Shown: positions 21,191 through 30,437 of the stretch, in pieces
How positions within the stretch are numbered: the first letter of the stretch is position 1
Layout of the letters: each line of letters starts with the position of its first letter
DNA from: Colius striatus
Taxonomy: Eukaryota > Chordata > Aves > Coliiformes > Coliidae
Direction of reading: 5' to 3'
NCBI RefSeq assembly: GCF_028858725.1
Contig: NC_084790.1
Coordinates: forward strand, 3,416,001-3,480,000
DNA: 64,000 nucleotides
Program-made: the position numbers and the translations under genes
The notes under the pieces: generated by a model
Told to the model about the DNA's origin: nothing
The model's input: the letters and a program-made list of their open reading frames with translations, nothing else
Databases searched by the model: none

Positions 21191-22148
21191 GCGGAGCCAG
21201 TCCCTAGATCCTTTACTGACATCAACTCCTGGGAAGGGCAAACAGGCTGTAGGCTGCTGTCAGGATGCCTTCTGGCTTCACAACTGCAAGTGGGGAGCTG
21301 AAACTCCCAGACTAATCTACTGAGTCTCACGCTGGACACTATAGCACAACACAGCTCGGCTGGGTGTCTAACGTTTGTCATGCTGATAGCACTAAAAAGC
21401 ACTTGGGGGCAGGGGAAAACCCACCTATGAGTGAGAAACATGGAGTAGTTAACATCATGGCAAAAACTATGGGGTTTGATTTTCAAAAATAACTAGGGAA
21501 TGACAACGTGAAAAGGTGAGGAAGGGCTGTTTTGGAGCGTTCTGTGTCGTGAGGAAAAAGCAAGTTTAACCAGATTGAAAGAGGTAAAGAGAGAGGAGGG
21601 AGTGGTGGGCTCAGAGAGTCCATGGAAAGGGTTCCAGAGAGCCAGGAGGGGAAACGTGTGAGAAAATGGAACAGGAGGTATTTTGAATCGGGTTGAAAGA
21701 GATTCATTAAGACCACCAAGTCAGACCCCTTGTTCCTCCCAGGGCTGCCTAAACTTAATCCATAAGACTAAAAGCATTGTGCAGACACTTCTTGAACTCT
21801 TCAGAGGCACAGAGTGGTGTGCTTATCCCCAGGGCATGGCCAGTCCCCAGGGCCCCTCTGTCCCTCTTCCCCAGCAGGTCCCCAGGTCTCCTCTATCCCT
21901 TTTGTCTGCTCCCCAAGTCTTCTCTATCCCTCTTTCCCAGAAGGTCCCCAAGTCAACTCCATCTCTCATATGTTCCCTGAGTTGTCTCTATCCCTCCTTG
22001 CCAGTGAGTCCCCAAGTCTTCTCCATCCCTCTTTCCCACTGGGTCCTTAAGTCCCTTCCATCGCTCTCATCAGCTCCCCAAGCCTTCTCCACCCCTCTCT
22101 CCCAGTGGGTCCCCTCCAGCCTGTCCTTGTGACACCCCAGGAACTTAC
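21191..22148. other. Gastrin 5' intron with a pyrimidine-rich degenerate repeat
   Basis: From about 21850 to 22120 a degenerate 35-40-bp motif recurs (gtccccaagtcttctctatccctctttcccag and variants), at least six times. No exon is recognised before the putative noncoding exon at 22149. Confidence 0.65.
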
Positions 22149-22190
22149 CTGTGTGCTCTGGGGCTCAGTGGCAGCTTGTCAGGCGCTGGC
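22149..22190 (-). other. GAST: Putative noncoding first exon of gastrin
   Basis: On the minus strand a consensus donor (CACAG|GTAAGT, exon end at 22149) lies about 40 bases downstream of the expected start site for a TATA-like box at 22218-22224. Gastrin genes are known to have a small noncoding exon 1 separated by a few kb from the coding exons. The intron here would be 22148-19796, about 2.35 kb. No transcript evidence is available to me. Confidence 0.55.
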
Positions 22191-22217
22191 TCTGGGGCAG
22201 CCCTGGCTTGGTCTCAG

Positions 22218-22224
22218 TTTTAAA
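22218..22224 (-). promoter_or_regulatory. GAST: TATA-like box of the gastrin promoter
   Basis: TTTAAAA on the minus strand, about 30 bases upstream of the inferred transcription start. A CCACCC element (CACC box) lies just upstream at about 22240-22255, a type of GC-rich site important in mammalian gastrin promoters. Confidence 0.5.
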
Positions 22225-23169
22225 GGCACTGCTGTGGCTGCTCCACCCCAGGGTGGCTACGTGGGCACACGTGTGTGCTCGGACACATGGGCACAGACAC
22301 ACACCCCTTGGCCCGTGGATGTGTCTATGGCACATATCCAATGTATATATGAGGCAGCTGGTCTTGACTGTGTGCATGCAGAGTTGTGTCACTGTTTTAT
22401 CTCTCCATACCTAGCTAATGGGTTGCAGTCATGTATTTTGTGCAGACACACCTATAAATCAGTGTGTACACACAGAGGTATGTGTGTGTATAGATGCATG
22501 TAGAATACACAGGTATAGAGATGTGTGTCTGTCTGTACATGCATGTAAACACCCATGTGCATAGAGTGCACACACAGATATACACTCCCCTTCAGCTTGG
22601 CAGATTTATATAGACACATATATACAGAGATGCACATATAGGTACTTGTATACATCTGTAGGCATGTTCAGATACAGTTATATATGGACATACATAAATA
22701 TAAACATAAGTAGAGTTAGCTACAGGATAGTCAGCCTTGTTGCACAAAGGTATATAGAATAGTACAGCTGTTTATCTATCTGAACATACACACACACACA
22801 CACACACACAAGCACATCTATACATATGTACCTATTCACCCATATACGTGTACACAGACATATAAATAGAGTCCTGTGTTGCACATACACATATATATCT
22901 ATATATACACCTGCAGATATTCATGTAGACACATAGACATGTACATCTAGGACTGGCTAATACCACATATCTAAATAAACACCTAATTAACTGCATGCAC
23001 AGCTTATACACACATATGTACAGCTATAGACACAGCAGCCCATGTGCACATCCAAGTTTGTGTATTCATGGAGCCTGTATGAAGTAATTGGCCATGGTTA
23101 TGTACATGCATATGTAAATGAGTGTCTATATGTCTGTCTACACACTGCACACACACAGGGTGAGGGTGA

Positions 23170-23955
23170 TGGGCTGAGGCTAATATGAGATTTAACAAGG
23201 CCAAGAGCCGAGTCCTGCACTTGGGTCACACCAAGCCCAGGCGACGCTCCAGGCTGGGGCAGAGGGGCTGGGAAGCTGCTGGAGGGAAAGGGCCTGGGGG
23301 TGTTGGTGCCAGCAACTGAATAGGAACCAGCAGCGTGCCCAGGTGGGCAAGAAGGCCAAGGGCATCCTGGATGGGATCAACAGTGGGGTGGCAGCAGGAG
23401 CAGGGCAGGGATTGTCCCCTGTGCTGGACCCTGGGGAGGCTGCAGCTCAAGGGCTGTGTTCAGCCTGACAGAGGGACACTGAGGGGCTTTGGGATCCCTC
23501 CAGGAATGGGGACTCCACCACCTCCCAGGGCAGTCTGTTCCAGTGCTTAATAACCCTCTTGGTAAAAAACTTCTTCCCAATGTCCCGTCTAAACCTCCCC
23601 TGGCACAAATTGAGCCCATTCCCTCTAACAGCTCCCTGTCAGGAGGCTGTAGCAAGGTGGGACTCAATCTCTTCTCCCAAGTAAAAAGCAACAGGACAAG
23701 AGGAAACAAGCTCAAGTTGCCCCAGGGGAGGTTGAGGTTGGAGCTGAGGCAGAACTGTTTCCCTGAGAGGGGTGTCAGCCCCTGTGCCAGGCTGCCCAGG
23801 GAGCTGGGGCAGTGCCCAGCCCTGGAGGGATCCCAATGCCGTGGAGCTGAGGTGCTGAGGGCTGTGGGGTAGTGGTGGGCTGGGCAGGGTGAGGGCAGGG
23901 CTGGGACTGCAGGAGCTTCAAGGGCTTTTCCAGACGAAATGATCCTATGATTTTA
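23170..23955 (+). mobile_element. Mosaic CR1 LINE (plus-minus-plus)
   Basis: Plus-orientation CR1 of the subfamily ending near aaatgatcctatga covers about 23170-23485 and 23640-23955. Between them, about 23486-23640 reads as CR1 in the opposite orientation (gggactccaccacctcccagg ... cccattccctctaac). This suggests an inversion or a nested antisense copy. Confidence 0.8.
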
Positions 23956-24323
23956 TAACATATGGAGCACATGGCTCTTGCAGTAGAATATACTACAGGA
24001 TACACACAGCAATAGTGATATTTTTATTATATATGTATTATTAGATTTTATAATAGTCCATGTATGCTAATAAATTATCTGCTGCTTTGTATAGGATCTA
24101 ATAAAAGCAGATACAGAGTGTAACATTTCTGTACAATCTAAAAATATAATGTACATATTTGTGGTATACATAGTGCATCTTATGCATCTGTCTCAACACA
24201 TATCTATACTCATATGTCTCTGTATGGCTATAGATATACAGCCACAGATACAGTGACATGTCCTCATCTATATTTATATAGATGGAGATTATATGGGGTA
24301 ATTCACCTACACACACATATATC

Positions 24324-24828
24324 ACAGAACTACAGAGTGGAGTGGGGCTGCAAGGGCCCTGCAGAGCTCACCCAGCCCAACCCCCTGTTAAAGCAGGTTC
24401 CCCTTGATCAGGGAGCACAGGAATGTGTCCAGGTGGGTTTGGAAACCTCCTGGGCAGGCTGGGCCAGGGCCCCTCACCTCAGCACCAGAGAAGATTCTCC
24501 ATTTGTTTAAGTGGAACTGTTTGTGCTCCAGCTTTTGTCCATTATCCGTTGTCACTGGATACCACAGAAAAAAGTGTCACCCCATCCTCTTGACAAGCAC
24601 CTTTTAAGTACTTCTAAGTGTTGATGAGCTCCCTCCTCAGCCTTCTCCAGACTAAACAGCCCCAGATCCCACAGCTTCCTCAGCAGGAAGATGCTCCAGT
24701 CCCCTGATCATCTCAGTGGCCCTGTGCTGGCCTCTCTCCAGCAGTTCCCTGTCCCTCTGCAGCTGGGGAGCCCAGAACTGGACACAGGACTCCAGATGAG
24801 AACTCATCAGATATGGCAGAGTAGAGGC
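24324..24828 (-). mobile_element. CR1 LINE 3' end
   Basis: Minus-orientation CR1 from atcacagaactacag through the 3' UTR to ctccagatgag, inserted in the CA/TA-rich tract. Confidence 0.9.
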
Positions 24829-25199
24829 TCATATATGTGTGGCTCGTTGCATGTATCTGTGGATGTGTGTAGACTACATGGGGCAATTGGCCCCAGTGGC
24901 ACATGCATGTGAATACTCACACATATACATTCATATTGACACGTGTGTATGCACAGAGACATGCACTGAGGTAGCTACATAAGCTTTACTCTATCTATTA
25001 CACACATACATACATTTCCTTAAATCTGTGTAGACACACTAATATCTACACAGCTACATCTATATGTGTGTGCATATACATATACACACCTGTAGATGCA
25101 AGTTTAAAGACACATGTGTATGTGTGTAGGCACATATGTTGTTACTAATTGACAATCTATAGGGCCTTTAGCCCTGTCTATATGTGTGTCACAGGGACC

Positions 25200-25380
25200 A
25201 TAGAACCACAGAATCTTAAGGGTTAGAAGGGACCTGGAAAGCTCATCCAGTGCAACCCCCCTGCCAGAGTAGAACCACCTAGAGTAGGTCACACAGGAAC
25301 TCATCCAACTGGGTTTGGAGTGTTTCCAGAGGAGACTCCACAGCCCATCTGGGCCCCAGGGTACTGTCCCTCCATCTGCC
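25200..25380 (-). mobile_element. CR1 LINE 3' end fragment, aatcttaagggtt subfamily
   Basis: Starts with agaaccacagaatcttaagg and continues with agctcatccagtgcaaccc. It is the same subfamily as the copies at 43287 and 61118, then degrades into unique sequence. Confidence 0.85.
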
Positions 25381-27160
25381 TGGGTTTGGTGGAGGACAGA
25401 CGACACTGTTGGGAGTTGAGCCCTTTGACAGGACACACAACCCAGAGATCTCATTTCTTCAGCTCTGTTCTCTCTCAAAAAGCTTCGGGGTGTTGTGGAA
25501 GGGATGAGCACTGCTCTGTCTGTGCATGAGGACAGACCTTGGCTTCCTGACACCCACTCCAAGGCTCCATAATGCCCTGCGGCTGAGCAGGGTCTGCTTC
25601 AGCACCTTCACTCCCATCTGCCATCCCCAGCCTTTTCTTTCAATATCGACAGTTCCTCCTGCCTGTATTTACCCTCATCTTGTATTGGTAGAGAACATTT
25701 GTGTCCCTCCATCGATAAAGCCCGTGTGACGTGCCATGGAGCGGGTGCAGCTCGCTGCCATCCCACACGCTCATGGAGCCGTGTCAGCGCTCCCCAAACA
25801 AACTCAAAACAAATGGGCTTTCAATGGGAGGAAAGCGGCAGCACCAGCACCCCCTGTGCTCTGTGGACATCGATTGCTTGCTCTAAGCAGCGATTTTCTA
25901 CAAGGAACAAACAAATCAGTTTGCAATTTCTGGCTTTTAATGGCCCAATCGGGGACAAATGATCCGTCAGGGTGATGGGGACACCGCGGATGCTTCCTCC
26001 GGCGCAACGGGCTCGGTGGGCGCTTGATGCAGGTTTGCAGCCTGGCCCGTGAGCCTGACTGCTGGCACGGGACAGCTGGAGGCTGCAGCATCCCTCACCT
26101 CTGCCCAGCCTGGCCTGGCTCTCCCAGCCCAGCCTAGGCCGAAGCGGTGCCTCCCTCTTGTGTCTGAAGGGCTGCGAGCAGCCTGGCAGAGCCCAGCGGG
26201 GAGAAACGCCTGGGTGGATGCTCAGAAAGGCCAGGTTTTGGAGCAGAAGCAGCCTGGAGGTTTCTCTGGGTTGGGCTGCAGGCATGTGCACACACCCCAC
26301 CACGTTGGTGCTGAGCACCACCTGCACTCTTGAGGTCCTGGCCCCCCTCAGCACACTCACTGCTCCCTCACGTTAATTGCTGTAATTTGGTTTCTGAGAC
26401 AGAGCAAAGTCTCCCAGGAAAGTAAATGGCATTGAACTGTGTGCCCTTGGAAAAGGGGTGGGAAAAACAGGCAGAAGCCTTTCTCTTAAGAAGCTGCTGG
26501 GTGCTGCCCAGGGCACAGGGTGCCAGTCAGTCTACCCGAAACCCCCAGGCCCACACTGTGGATAGGTTCAGCCTCCCCAAGGAGGGAAACTCGGTGCCTT
26601 TCTGTACACTGACAACGTTTTACGAGTATGTTTCATGTTGCTTCTCTGCAGCAGGAATGTCCCAGCCCCTATAACCAGAGCTGCTCTACCTGACACTTTG
26701 TTCTTGGTTTTTTGCAGGGCTTGTAAGCTCAGATAGGAAAAGACCCCTCAGCCCACACCAGGCCTGCGGCAGAGCCTGGACACAGGTGACAGCAGCCACT
26801 CCTCCTCACCAGAATGGTTATTCTCTGGAAGAAGCAGAAGGGTTGAGTGTGCTGGCTAGGCTGAGAGGAAGTCAACAAGCTCAAGGTTAAGGAACTTGAA
26901 ACCCATGGAGATGGCAACATCCAGTCACTCAGAGGCCATTTCACCTCAGGGAGCAGAGAGAGAGCACTGAGGGTGCTCTTCTCCTTCCCAGTGGGTCACA
27001 GGGCAAAACGCTCCTGTTGGGTCCCAAAGCACTCACCTCAGTGCTGTTCCCACCCCCAGGGAAGCCCCCTAGGCTCCTACTCCCGCAGCACTGCTCATAA
27101 AAAGCACATCATTTCAGCCCCAGGAAGCAACTGGATCCACCAAGCAAATGCTTTTAAAAA
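25381..27160. other. Intergenic between gastrin and EIF1, no gene recognised
   Basis: Mixed unique sequence. Open frames are short and overlap on both strands; none shows a domain, signal peptide with splice-consistent continuation, or recognisable repeat. Confidence 0.6.
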
Positions 27161-27165
27161 CCATT

Positions 27166-27749
27166 TTTATTTAAATAAAGACTTTAAATACATTACAGAA
27201 AACATAAAAAAATGAAACCAAAACTCCATTACTTCACAGGGCATTAGGCAGCAGCTGCTAGTTACACATAAGCTCTGCAGCTCTATCTACAATGACACTC
27301 GTTAACATTAGTCCAAAACTGATCCCTTGTCAAAAGTTTAACCCAAAGGTAAGGGCTCGATCCAGCATGCTCAGCCCAAGGTCTCGGGGTTTGTCAGGGA
27401 CCAGCACCCGACAGCAGGAGACATCCAGCCTTGAAGCTACCCTTTAGTTAGGGCTCTAGTTGAGAGTCAGGCTCCCCCAAATCCCTCTGCCCCCAGGAGC
27501 CAACAGTGCCTGGGGTGCAGGTGCCATCCCCCCCAGGGCTGTGCCAGGGTCCCGCACCAGGGTGTCACCGTCTGCTGGACTGAGGAGCCATCCGAGCTGT
27601 CTCTGCACTGATGGGCCGAGTCTCCTGGCTCAACTTGGAACATCTGTTTACTTTTAGTTTCAGGCTGGACGGTGGCATAACGGCCTGATTTACCTCTGGT
27701 AAATGAGGGACAGCAAGACGAGATTGCATGGGCTCTTTGTCAGTTTATT
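27166..27749 (-). terminator. EIF1: EIF1 poly(A) signals (27744-27749 proximal, 27166-27171 distal)
   Basis: Two AATAAA hexamers on the minus strand lie about 150 and 730 bases after the EIF1 stop codon. The DNA between is AT-rich, like a 3' UTR. Short and long EIF1 transcripts are therefore likely. Confidence 0.65.
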
Positions 27750-27901
27750 ACATCACTGAATTACACTAGTCCAGACTGAACAGTGGACCCAAGATCGTTA
27801 CATTACACAAACCAGCTGGTTTTAAACTTATGACAAGGGACAGATGGGAATTTCATGGTAAGGAAATCTTCTTGCATAAAGCTTCAGTGAGCCACAGGCA
27901 C

Positions 27902-28842
27902 TTAAAACCCGTGGACTTTCAGCTGGTCGTCTTTAGCCAGTCCAATCTGCAAGAAAGAAAATGCACTTTACAGGACCCCAAAGCAGAGAGGCCTCTGCAT
28001 CCATCCAACACTGCAGACCTGACAAATTCCTGCTCCCCCCTAAAGCATGGGATGAAGATTAGAGTGCAGCTGCAAAACTGAGAGAGCTTCCTCCATCAGC
28101 CTGCTCTTCAAGGAAATGGGAACCCATGCAACTATTAACACAGACACTCAGTTTGGTTGTTTTAATGTGTTTTGGTGTTATATCTGTTGAGCTGCATGAT
28201 TAGTTAGTGTGTACAGAGGATACCCTACCTCTACGAGGAACTGGCATATGTTCTTGCGCTGGTCACCTTGCAACTGAATCACTTCTCCATACTCCGGGTG
28301 CTCGATTACAGTACCATTGCAGGCAAATTTCTACAACAGGCAAGAACAGGAACCTCAGCACGATGTCAGTTGCTCCCAGAGGGTGACGCAGCCCCCTCTG
28401 GGTGAGCGGCACAACCCAACCCGCCCGCGCCCACCTCCCTCACCTTTTTGAAGGCCTTCACCAGTTTCTTTTTATCGTAATCATCCGCGATACCCTGAAC
28501 TGTGGTGAGGGTCTTCCTGCCGTTCCGCTGCTGGATCCTTATATGGATGTAGTCCTCAGTGCCGGCAGGGAGCAGGTCATCACCCTTACTTGCATCAGCA
28601 AAGGGGTCTGAGGAGACCGTCCGTCAGTCCCGGCCCGTTCCGCCCCCCTCCGTCCCTCCCCCTTCCTTCCCTCCGCCCCTTCCCCCTCGGCTGACGCAAC
28701 CGGCCCCGGGAATAGCAACTGCGCCACGGGGCGGGGCCCACAGGCCGCTCCCCCCCTCCCCGGCCCGGCCCAGCCCCGGCCCCGGCCCCGCCGCCGCACA
28801 AAGAGCCTCACCAAAGGGTTGGAGGTTCTGGATAGCGGACAT
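27902..28842 (-). CDS. EIF1: Eukaryotic translation initiation factor 1 (SUI1)
   Basis: Coding exons complement(28812-28842), complement(28444-28607), complement(28229-28330) and complement(27902-27946) join in phase with GT-AG signals, giving 113 residues, the same as human eIF1. The protein begins MSAIQNLQPFDPFADASKGD and contains the SUI1 core (IHIRIQQRNGRKTLTTVQGI, KKFACNGTVIEHPEYGEVIQ, LQGDQRKNI), ending LKVHGF. It binds the 40S subunit near the P site and keeps scanning complexes open until a good AUG is reached. The EIF1 AUG itself has C at -3 and T at +4, a poor context, as expected for the known autoregulation of EIF1. A CpG-island promoter lies upstream. It looks complete and intact. 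Confidence 0.98.
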
Positions 28843-29480
28843 ACGATACGCTTCCCTTCCCTCGGTGGAGGCGGCGGCGGCGGAGGCGGCGGAGGAGGAG
28901 GCGGCGGCGAAAGCGGCAGCGGCGGGAGCGGCTCTCGGCGGTGGATGCTCTCTCAGCGGCGGCTCCAGACGCTGTCAGGGGGGCGGGACTGGCGCCGCTC
29001 GCTTATATACCGCCCTTGCGTGACGTCATCACGCACGAAAAGAGAGGGCGGCGATTGGCTGACCGGCGAGGGACGTCACTCCGCACGGGCGACCGCGGCC
29101 TCGCCCCGGCTGGCGCGAGGAGAGCCGTGCGCATGCGCGGTGGCGGCGTTGCGCGGCGGGGGGGGGAGGGGGCCGGCCTCGCGCGGGGCGGCGCGTGCGC
29201 AGTGCGGCGCGGGGCCGCCTCGTGCCCGCGCCTGAGGGGACCCCGAACCGGGACCCCGAACCGCGACCCCGGACCCCGACCCCGAACCCCCCCACCAATC
29301 CCCCTCCGCCCGCCCTGAACCCGCGGCGGCCCGGCCGGGCTGTGGGCCCGTGCCGGCGGAGCCCCGACCTGCGGCCTGCCCCGCGCTGCGTGACGCGAGC
29401 CCGGGGGCTGGGCAGCGCGGCGGGGCCCGAGGCGGGCGGGACGGGACCCCCGAGGCCACGCGGTGCCCAGGCGCCCTCGT
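28560..29480. promoter_or_regulatory. EIF1: CpG island at the EIF1 promoter
   Basis: A continuous CpG-rich segment covers EIF1 exons 1-2 and about 500 bases upstream. It includes a GGC/GGA-rich run at 28868-28925 in the 5' UTR and a gaccccgaaccg-type repeat at about 29237-29295. The long open frames here on both strands are side effects of base composition. Confidence 0.9.
29002..29080 (-). promoter_or_regulatory. EIF1: EIF1 core promoter: TATA box, CRE, CCAAT box
   Basis: On the minus strand, CCAAT (29054-29058), a perfect palindromic CRE TGACGTCA (29021-29028) and a TATATAAG box (29002-29009) are arranged in order toward exon 1, with another GACGTCA at about 29072-29078. Start of transcription is expected near 28975, giving a 5' UTR of about 130 nt. 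CRE/ATF sites fit the reported stress induction of human SUI1/A121. Confidence 0.8.
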
Positions 29481-29895
29481 GTCCAGCCCTGCAGACCATG
29501 GCCTCCGCCTGCAGCAGCCTCCGGAGGGATGCGGGAGCCGCTACAGCGAGACGCGGCTCGGCTGGCCGTGTTTCTGCAGCCCGGGGCTGCTGGAAGGGGC
29601 TGCACGGAGGCGCCCGTGGGTGCAGGACGCGACTCGCTGGCCCGTGACTTGTGGCGGGGGTCGGGTTTCCGCTTGGCGGGTGACTGTTCCTCTCCCGGTG
29701 ATCGCAGCAGGCAGGAATCCCGGCGCTGTGGGCCAGAGGTGACCCTGCTGTATCCCGGTCCCGCTCGTCTTGCAGCCAGCTTTGGCCTTACTGGGCCCAG
29801 CATACACCCTTTTACCTGCTTTGTGCTTTTGAGGATGGCTTCTCTACAAGATTCAGCACGAGAAGGCTCACACCCTGATGCTCTTATATCAGCAC
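29481..29895. other. Intergenic sequence upstream of EIF1
   Basis: Unique GC-rich DNA that grades out of the CpG island. No exon or repeat is recognised. Confidence 0.55.
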
Positions 29896-30437
29896 TGGTA
29901 TGACCAGGGCAAGGGATTGTCCCCCTGTGCTGGACCCTGAGGAGGCTGCAGCTCCAGGGCTGTGCTCAGTGCTGGGCCCCTCACTCACTGCCACAGGGAC
30001 ACTGAGGGGCTGCAGCGTGGCCAGAGCCGGGCACTGAGCTGGGGAAGGGGCTGGAGCACAAGGGTGCTGGGGAGGGGCTGAGGGAATGGAGGTGTTGAGG
30101 CTGGAGGAGGCTGAGGGGAGACAGGAGCACTCCCTGCAACTCCCTGAAAGGGGGCTGTAGCAAGGGTAAGGGTCTTTTTTTCTCCCAGGTGGCAAGACAA
30201 AAGGAAACTGCCCCATGTTACACCAAGAGAGATGCAGATCGGAGCTGAGGCAGAACTTTTTCCCTGAGAGGGTTGTCAGGCCCTGTGCTGGAGGAGTCCC
30301 CATCCCTGGAGGGATCCCAAAGCCGTGGAGCTGAGGTGCTGAGGGCCGTGGGTTAGTGGTGGGCTGGGCAGGGTGAGAACGAAGCTGGGACTCCAGGAGC
30401 TTCAAGTTCTTTTCCAACTGAAACGATTCTATGACTC
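29896..30437 (+). mobile_element. CR1 LINE 3' end
   Basis: Plus-orientation CR1 of the same subfamily as the copy at 23170, ending ttttccaactgaaacgattc then tatgactc. Confidence 0.9.

Larger units (their letters stand above)
22260..25190. repeat. Degenerate CA/TA-rich alternating purine-pyrimidine tract
   Basis: Three blocks (about 22260-23160, 23960-24320, 24830-25190) consist of imperfect acacatat/tgtgtata-type sequence, with a pure (CA)n run at about 22788-22811. Two CR1 copies separate the blocks, so the tract was probably continuous before they inserted. No coding potential is seen. Confidence 0.8.

Noticed and set aside
28559-29803. Gly-, Ala- and Arg-rich frames of 125-266 codons around the EIF1 promoter
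   Set aside because: High-GC sequence lacks stop codons; no conserved features, and they overlap the EIF1 5' UTR and promoter.
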